From Spirogloea muscicola (lineage: Eukaryota; Streptophyta; Zygnematophyceae; Spirogloeales; Spirogloeaceae), in the NCBI GenBank assembly GCA_009602725.1, contig WELB01000423.1:14248-37190 (forward strand): a stretch of DNA of 22,943 nt, read 5' to 3'. This document shows, one piece after another, positions 20,071-22,943 of this stretch (positions within the stretch are counted from its first letter, which is position 1; each line of letters opens with the position of its first letter). Under the pieces are notes generated by a model that saw only the letters and a list, made by a program, of their open reading frames with translations, was not told the DNA's origin and ran no database searches. The translations under genes were made by a program, and so were the position numbers.

Positions 20071-20075
20071 GTGAT
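19994..20075 (+). repeat. Retroelement 3' tail, copy 2
   Basis: An 82-nt relative of 19505-19585 that forms the last codons and stop of the REL fragment. The two are near-identical over their first 28 bases. This shows that copy 1 at 19505 is the tail of another, almost completely truncated copy. Confidence 0.85.
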
Positions 20076-20112
20076 TCTCCTGTGGCTCTTTGGATTTTGT
20101 CCATTCTTTTTT

Positions 20113-20130
20113 GGCTGGCTTCTGCCAGCC
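20113..20130 (+). repeat. Hairpin cassette 1 (GGCTGGC-TTCT-GCCAGCC)
   Basis: A perfect 7-bp stem with a 4-nt loop, preceded by a T-run. At least 32 bases (20109-20140) are identical to 21751-21782. It lies at the 3' end of the REL fragment, immediately before the RT resumes. Confidence 0.9.
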
Positions 20131-20150
20131 CCTCTCTTCTGCCGTTCTTC

Positions 20151-21020
20151 CGGCTGGGCTACGGCCAGCCCAGTGATCTCATATGGCGGCTTGGCGTCGG
20201 AGGGGTGGAGGTCCTTCAGTCCTCCACAGGCACGCGTCAGGGGGACCCGCTGGCGGGGTTCTTCTACGCGCTGGCCCACGACCGCGCCTTGAAGGCCACG
20301 GTAGCTGCTCACCCGGGCGTCCTCATGCCCACATATGCCGACGACACCACCCTAGTCGGGCCCGCGGACGAGGTCTTGGCTGCCTTTGCCACCCTCGAGG
20401 CGCAGCTGGCGGAGATCGGCCTGGACATCCGCGCGTCGAAGTGCAGCGCTTGGTTTTCACAAGGGTTGCCAGCCTCCCTCCGCCTACCCTCCGGCTGTCA
20501 GACACCAGCGGGGGGCCTCCCACTCCTCGGGGTCCCCTTGGGCTCTCCGGCCTTCGTGGACGAGCAGCTGCGGAGCACGCTGCAGGAGCAACTCAGGCCG
20601 GCGGCCCGCCTCCCGGAGCTGCGCGACATGCAGCTGGGGCTCGCCATGCTGACGCGAAGCATTGCCCAACGTCTTCAGTACCTGGCGCGAGCCCTACCCC
20701 CCTCCCCGGCGGCGCAGGCTGCCTATGCATCTTTTGATGCAGGTATCCTCGCCAGCGCAGCGGCCCTGATCCAACACCCGGCCTTCCTGGCGACGCCGGC
20801 TGCCGTGCACCAGGCCTCCCTGCCTGTGAGCCGCGGGGGTCTGGGCTGCCGTCCGCTGGCTCGTGCCTGCCGGGCAGCACATCTGGGGAGCTGGGCGCAG
20901 GTTGCGTCGTCGGTGGCCCAGCGTTTCATCCGGCATGGAGGTCGCCTTCTGGAGCAGGCGGCAGCGGACGTGGAGACTGGCCCGTACCCCTTCCAGGAGA
21001 AGAAAGTGCTCGCCTATTGA
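20151..21020 (+). pseudogene. Non-LTR reverse transcriptase, C-terminal part (motif B to thumb)
   Basis: The frame encodes RLGYGQPSDL, STGTRQGDPLAGFFYALA (motif B, about 20221-20265), TYADDTTLVG (motif C; catalytic YADD at 20334-20345), IGLDIRASKCSAWF (motif D) and LPLLGVPLGS (motif E), then a thumb-like helical region. All catalytic residues are intact. The frame starts in the inserted sequence, so no natural start exists. It ends at TGA 21018-21020, after which the element continues in another frame. It belongs with 19188-19505 as one interrupted RT. Broken by insertion and frameshift, it is probably inactive. Confidence 0.88.
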
Positions 21021-21742
21021 GAATGGCGGCTCTCCGCTCTGCCAAGGATGCGCTGCTTGCAGATCACCCTGCCCTGGGGCCGCGGGCCGTCCCGTTCGCG
21101 CACCTCGCGCGCACGGCCGACCTCCGGGCCCAAGCTCGCTTCATGGCGGAGGTGGATGCGGCCTCTTTCTCCACGGCGATGGGGCTTTTGTCTCCGGACG
21201 ACCTCTGGGGGCGCGCGCGGCTGCTCTCGGCGTCCTCACCAGGGGCGGCTGCCTGGTTGTCTGCCCTGCCGATCCACGACGCACTTCGGATGCCGGACGA
21301 CGCCTTCCGAACGGCGGTGCACCGCCTCCTCGGCCTCCACCCCCCCTGCCTCAGTGGGGTACAGCAGTGTGAGTGTGGCGAGCGCGGTTCCGACGCGGCA
21401 TCGTTGGCAGCCCACATGCTGAGGTGCGCATGGGGCGGGGAGCGGACAGGAACGCACGACCTGCTGCGAAATGCCATGTTGGGCATCTTCGTCGAGGCCG
21501 GTTATGCGGTGGCGCTCGAGAACACCAGCGTAATGCCTCCTACCGCTGGGGCGGATGGCCGCATCCACACCCGGCGCGCCGACCTCGTCGCCAGCGCGCT
21601 CGGCGGGCGGCCTCGGCTCATCGCAGACGTGGTCACCACTGACAGCTTTGCTTCCAACAGTGCAAAACGCTCGTCGGAGGAGGCGGGCTACGCAGTCGGC
21701 CAAGCGGCGGGCGAGAAGGAACGGAAGTACTCTGACCACCCG

Positions 21743-21805
21743 GTGCTGGCTTTTGGCTGGCTTCTGCCAGCCCCTCTCTTCTATGGGCGAGCTCATCTTC
21801 TCGTG
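21743..21805 (+). repeat. Hairpin cassette 2, inserted in frame in the REL coding region
   Basis: Between KYSDHP and DEFVPLALD the main copy has about 20 extra codons compared with the fragment at 19614 (KYADHPREDEFFPLA). The extra DNA holds the perfect hairpin at 21755-21772 and the CTCTCTTCTATGGGCGAGC sequence seen again near 22387. Confidence 0.82.
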
Positions 21806-22068
21806 GGCGACGAGTTCGTTCCACTGGCACTGGACGTGCACGGAGCCTTTGGCTCCAAATGGCTTGACTTGCTCCACCGCCTGGCGCGGCGTGCAGCGGC
21901 CCGCCGCCTCAGGCAGCAGGGCGAGCAGCCCGGCTTCAATGTAGCCGGGTCCCTCGCTCAGGTATTCCGTATGCGTTTGGCCGTCTCGATGCAGCGGTCC
22001 CTCGCCTTCGCGGTTCACTTTGCGCGCAGGCCGAGCTTTGGCGGCGGCCTCCGGCTTCCTCTGGCTTC

Positions 22069-22110
22069 CTCTGGCCCCCTTCTCGTTCTTTGTTCATTCT
22101 TCATGCTTCC
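22069..22110 (+). repeat. TGGCCCCCTTCTCGT cassette inside the C-terminus of the REL frame
   Basis: The string CTGGCCCCCTTCTCGT followed by a TGTTCAT block recurs at 22429-22458. Its presence correlates with the loss of frame before the conserved tail motif. Confidence 0.65.
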
Positions 22111-22138
22111 GTCAGGGCGACGTCTTTCCACCAGCTAG

Positions 22139-22496
22139 CTACTCGGATCTGCTCACCGCTCTTAGGCCCCTCTGAACCTTTGTGAATTCTTTTTGGGCTG
22201 GCTTTTCGCAGCCCTTGCCCCCATTGGGAGTGCCACTTCTTCTCGATCTGCATCTCCTGTCTAGAGGTTACTGAGCGTTCCCTGGCTGATGTCTTAGTCC
22301 TAGTCGTTCGCACTCAAGCTCCCTCAGACCTTGTCCATTCTTTTGGGCTGGCCTTTCCCAGCCACCAGTCAATCTGGCCGCGCTTTCTCTCTTCTATGGG
22401 CGAGCTTTTCCTTTTCTTAGCGCTTCCCCTGGCCCCCTTCTCGTGCCCTGTTCATCCTTTTTTTGGGCAGGCTTTTCCAGCCCCTATCCTCAATAG
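22139..22496 (+). repeat. Array of degenerate retroelement 3' tails between two copies
   Basis: No open frame of note. The stretch holds hairpins at 22195-22214, 22346-22363 and 22465-22483, each preceded by a T-rich TTCTTTT-type block. It also holds a tail-like segment (22230-22280, with AGAGGTTACTGAG as in 20060-20072), the TTCTATGGGCGAGC block (about 22392-22405) and a further perfect hairpin CCCCTAT-CCTCA-ATAGGGG at 22481-22499. Confidence 0.7.
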
Positions 22497-22943
22497 GGGC
22501 CGTCCCCACCCACGCCTCAGCACTGGCAGTGGCTGGCCGGCCTCGACCTGGCAGCCGTCCACCGCCAGGCGGCCCTCCCGCTCGTCCGCCACGTTCCCCG
22601 CTGGGTGCGTCCACACATTCGCCGCGCGCTTCGCCCGGCGATGCAGCGGATTGTCCGAAACCATCGGGACGAGGCGGCCTGGAAGCAGTTCCTCCTCTTC
22701 CCCCGGCTACTGCTCGGGCGCGTCCCCAACGACGGCCGCCGGCAGGGCCAGCAGCCCCTCCTGGAGCGCGTCCAGATGTTCGAGGGCGGCCAGTGGGAGG
22801 AGCTTCTGGCGCGCCACGATGCAGCAGTGGCCGCCTCGGCGGCAGACCATGGGGCCACGCGGGCCGCGCCAGCCGGGGCCGCCAATGTCCGCCGAGCGCT
22901 ACGCTTCGGCCATGCGGGCGAGTTGTCCAGGGCGGTCCAGGCC
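22497..22943 (+). CDS. N-terminal part of a further retroelement copy (partial, open to the window end)
   Basis: The frame opens after TAG at 22494-22496 and has no stop to base 22943. The first ATG is at 22641, though homology seems to start earlier (QHWQWLAGLDLAAVHRQAAL from 22518). Text such as VPRWVRPHIRRAL, AWKQFLLFPRLLLGRVPNDG, EELLARHDAAV and NVRRALRFGHAGELSRAVQA resembles the region that precedes the RT in algal LINE-type polyproteins: the 'WK.f.l.PRLlL' motif and 'ar.l...G.ls.A..aL'. This part is absent from the truncated copy at 19188. RT motifs would be expected just beyond the window. The reading relies on general family knowledge. Confidence 0.65.

Larger units (their letters stand above)
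21017..22138 (+). pseudogene. CCHC zinc finger plus restriction-like endonuclease of the main retroelement copy
   Basis: The frame overlaps the end of the RT frame by four bases and continues with helical linker sequence (MAALRSAKDALLADHPALGP). A CxC-x12-H-x3-C finger follows (CECGERGSDAASLAAHMLRC, 21368-21427). The REL carries RRADLV, LIADVVTTD, KERKYSDHP, FVPLALDVHGAFG and VAGSLAQVFRMRLAVSMQ. The R-A-D and following Asp fit the PD-(D/E)xK-like catalytic arrangement of REL elements. Two oddities are visible: a 20-codon in-frame insert in the REL (about 21743-21805) and a shifted C-terminus. The conserved tail motif lies in another frame at 22125-22172. Confidence 0.85.
18955..22943 (+). mobile_element. 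Nested head-to-tail cluster of RT-CCHC-REL non-LTR retrotransposon copies
   Basis: At least three copies or fragments of one family lie on the + strand. The first is an RT half (19188-19505) that resumes at 20151. The second is a REL-end fragment (19614-20075) inserted inside that RT. The third starts at about 22497. The domain order RT, then CxC...H...C finger, then restriction-like endonuclease is that of R2/NeSL/CRE-type LINEs. No apurinic endonuclease or RNase H is seen, and no LTRs are seen. GC content rises sharply compared with the BIG gene. The left edge is placed at a sequence (18957-18993) that recurs at 22384-22421. Confidence 0.85.

Noticed and set aside
20152-20170. GGCTGG...CCAGCC inverted repeat just after hairpin cassette 1
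   Set aside because: It lies in conserved RT coding sequence (RLGYGQPS) without the T-rich leader, so it is probably coincidental.
20183-20737. 184-codon alternative frame overlapping the RT
   Set aside because: Out of frame with the YADD and GTRQGDPL motifs; Gly/Pro/Arg-rich, as expected for a shadow frame in GC-rich DNA.
18955-22943. Retrovirus-like or LTR element, or a bacterial retron/group II intron
   Set aside because: No LTRs, protease, integrase or RNase H; the CCHC-REL end and GTRQGDPL/YADD RT are those of non-LTR elements in a eukaryotic, intron-rich context.
1-22943. CRISPR array, tRNA or rRNA genes, riboswitches, bacterial operons
   Set aside because: No evenly spaced direct repeats, no cloverleaf I could recognise and no bacterial gene organisation; the window is a spliced eukaryotic gene plus LINE copies.

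Overview
The window is nuclear DNA from a eukaryote, most likely a chlorophyte green alga and plausibly a trebouxiophyte. The gene model is intron-dense, with about 32 short exons and mostly GT-AG introns of about 50-490 bp. GC content is moderate, not as high as in Chlamydomonas. The encoded protein has the plant-type BIG architecture. Organism identity is inference; no marker gene is present.

From base 1 to 18769 (+ strand) the window holds one gene: the C-terminal three quarters, about 4,070 residues, of a BIG/UBR4 (Calossin/Pushover) giant E3 ubiquitin ligase. The 5' end lies upstream of the window. In order the protein shows an acidic poly-Glu tract, a UBR-box zinc finger (split by an intron), a beta-propeller-like region, a first beta-sandwich-like domain, an armadillo-like stretch, a ZZ zinc finger, a long Asp/Glu tract, a UIM-like helix, long helical-repeat segments, a second beta-sandwich, a four-CxxC cysteine-rich module, more helical repeats, and the C-terminal E3 module with its hemiRING-like CxxC...HxxxHFQCH zinc site. 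The reading frame was followed through nearly all splice junctions. One junction (about 3676/3828) and one long intron (4173-4664) stay uncertain. Two introns appear to use GC-AG instead of GT-AG ends.

From about 18955 to the window end lies a head-to-tail, nested cluster of non-LTR retrotransposon copies whose domain order is RT - CCHC - restriction-like endonuclease (REL), as in R2/NeSL/CRE-type elements. One copy has its RT (19188-21020) interrupted by a 645-bp insert carrying the REL-encoding 3' end of another copy. It then continues into its CCHC and REL (21017-22138) after a frameshift. A third copy begins at about 22497 and runs off the window. Copy borders carry a recurring tail motif, (Y/L/I)S(D/E)L(R)LL in coding terms, and a recurring GGCTGGC-loop-GCCAGCC hairpin cassette.

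The two halves are functionally unrelated: a housekeeping ubiquitin-ligase gene and a retroelement nest that begins less than 200 bp after its stop codon. I see no operon, CRISPR array, tRNA, rRNA or defence-system gene.
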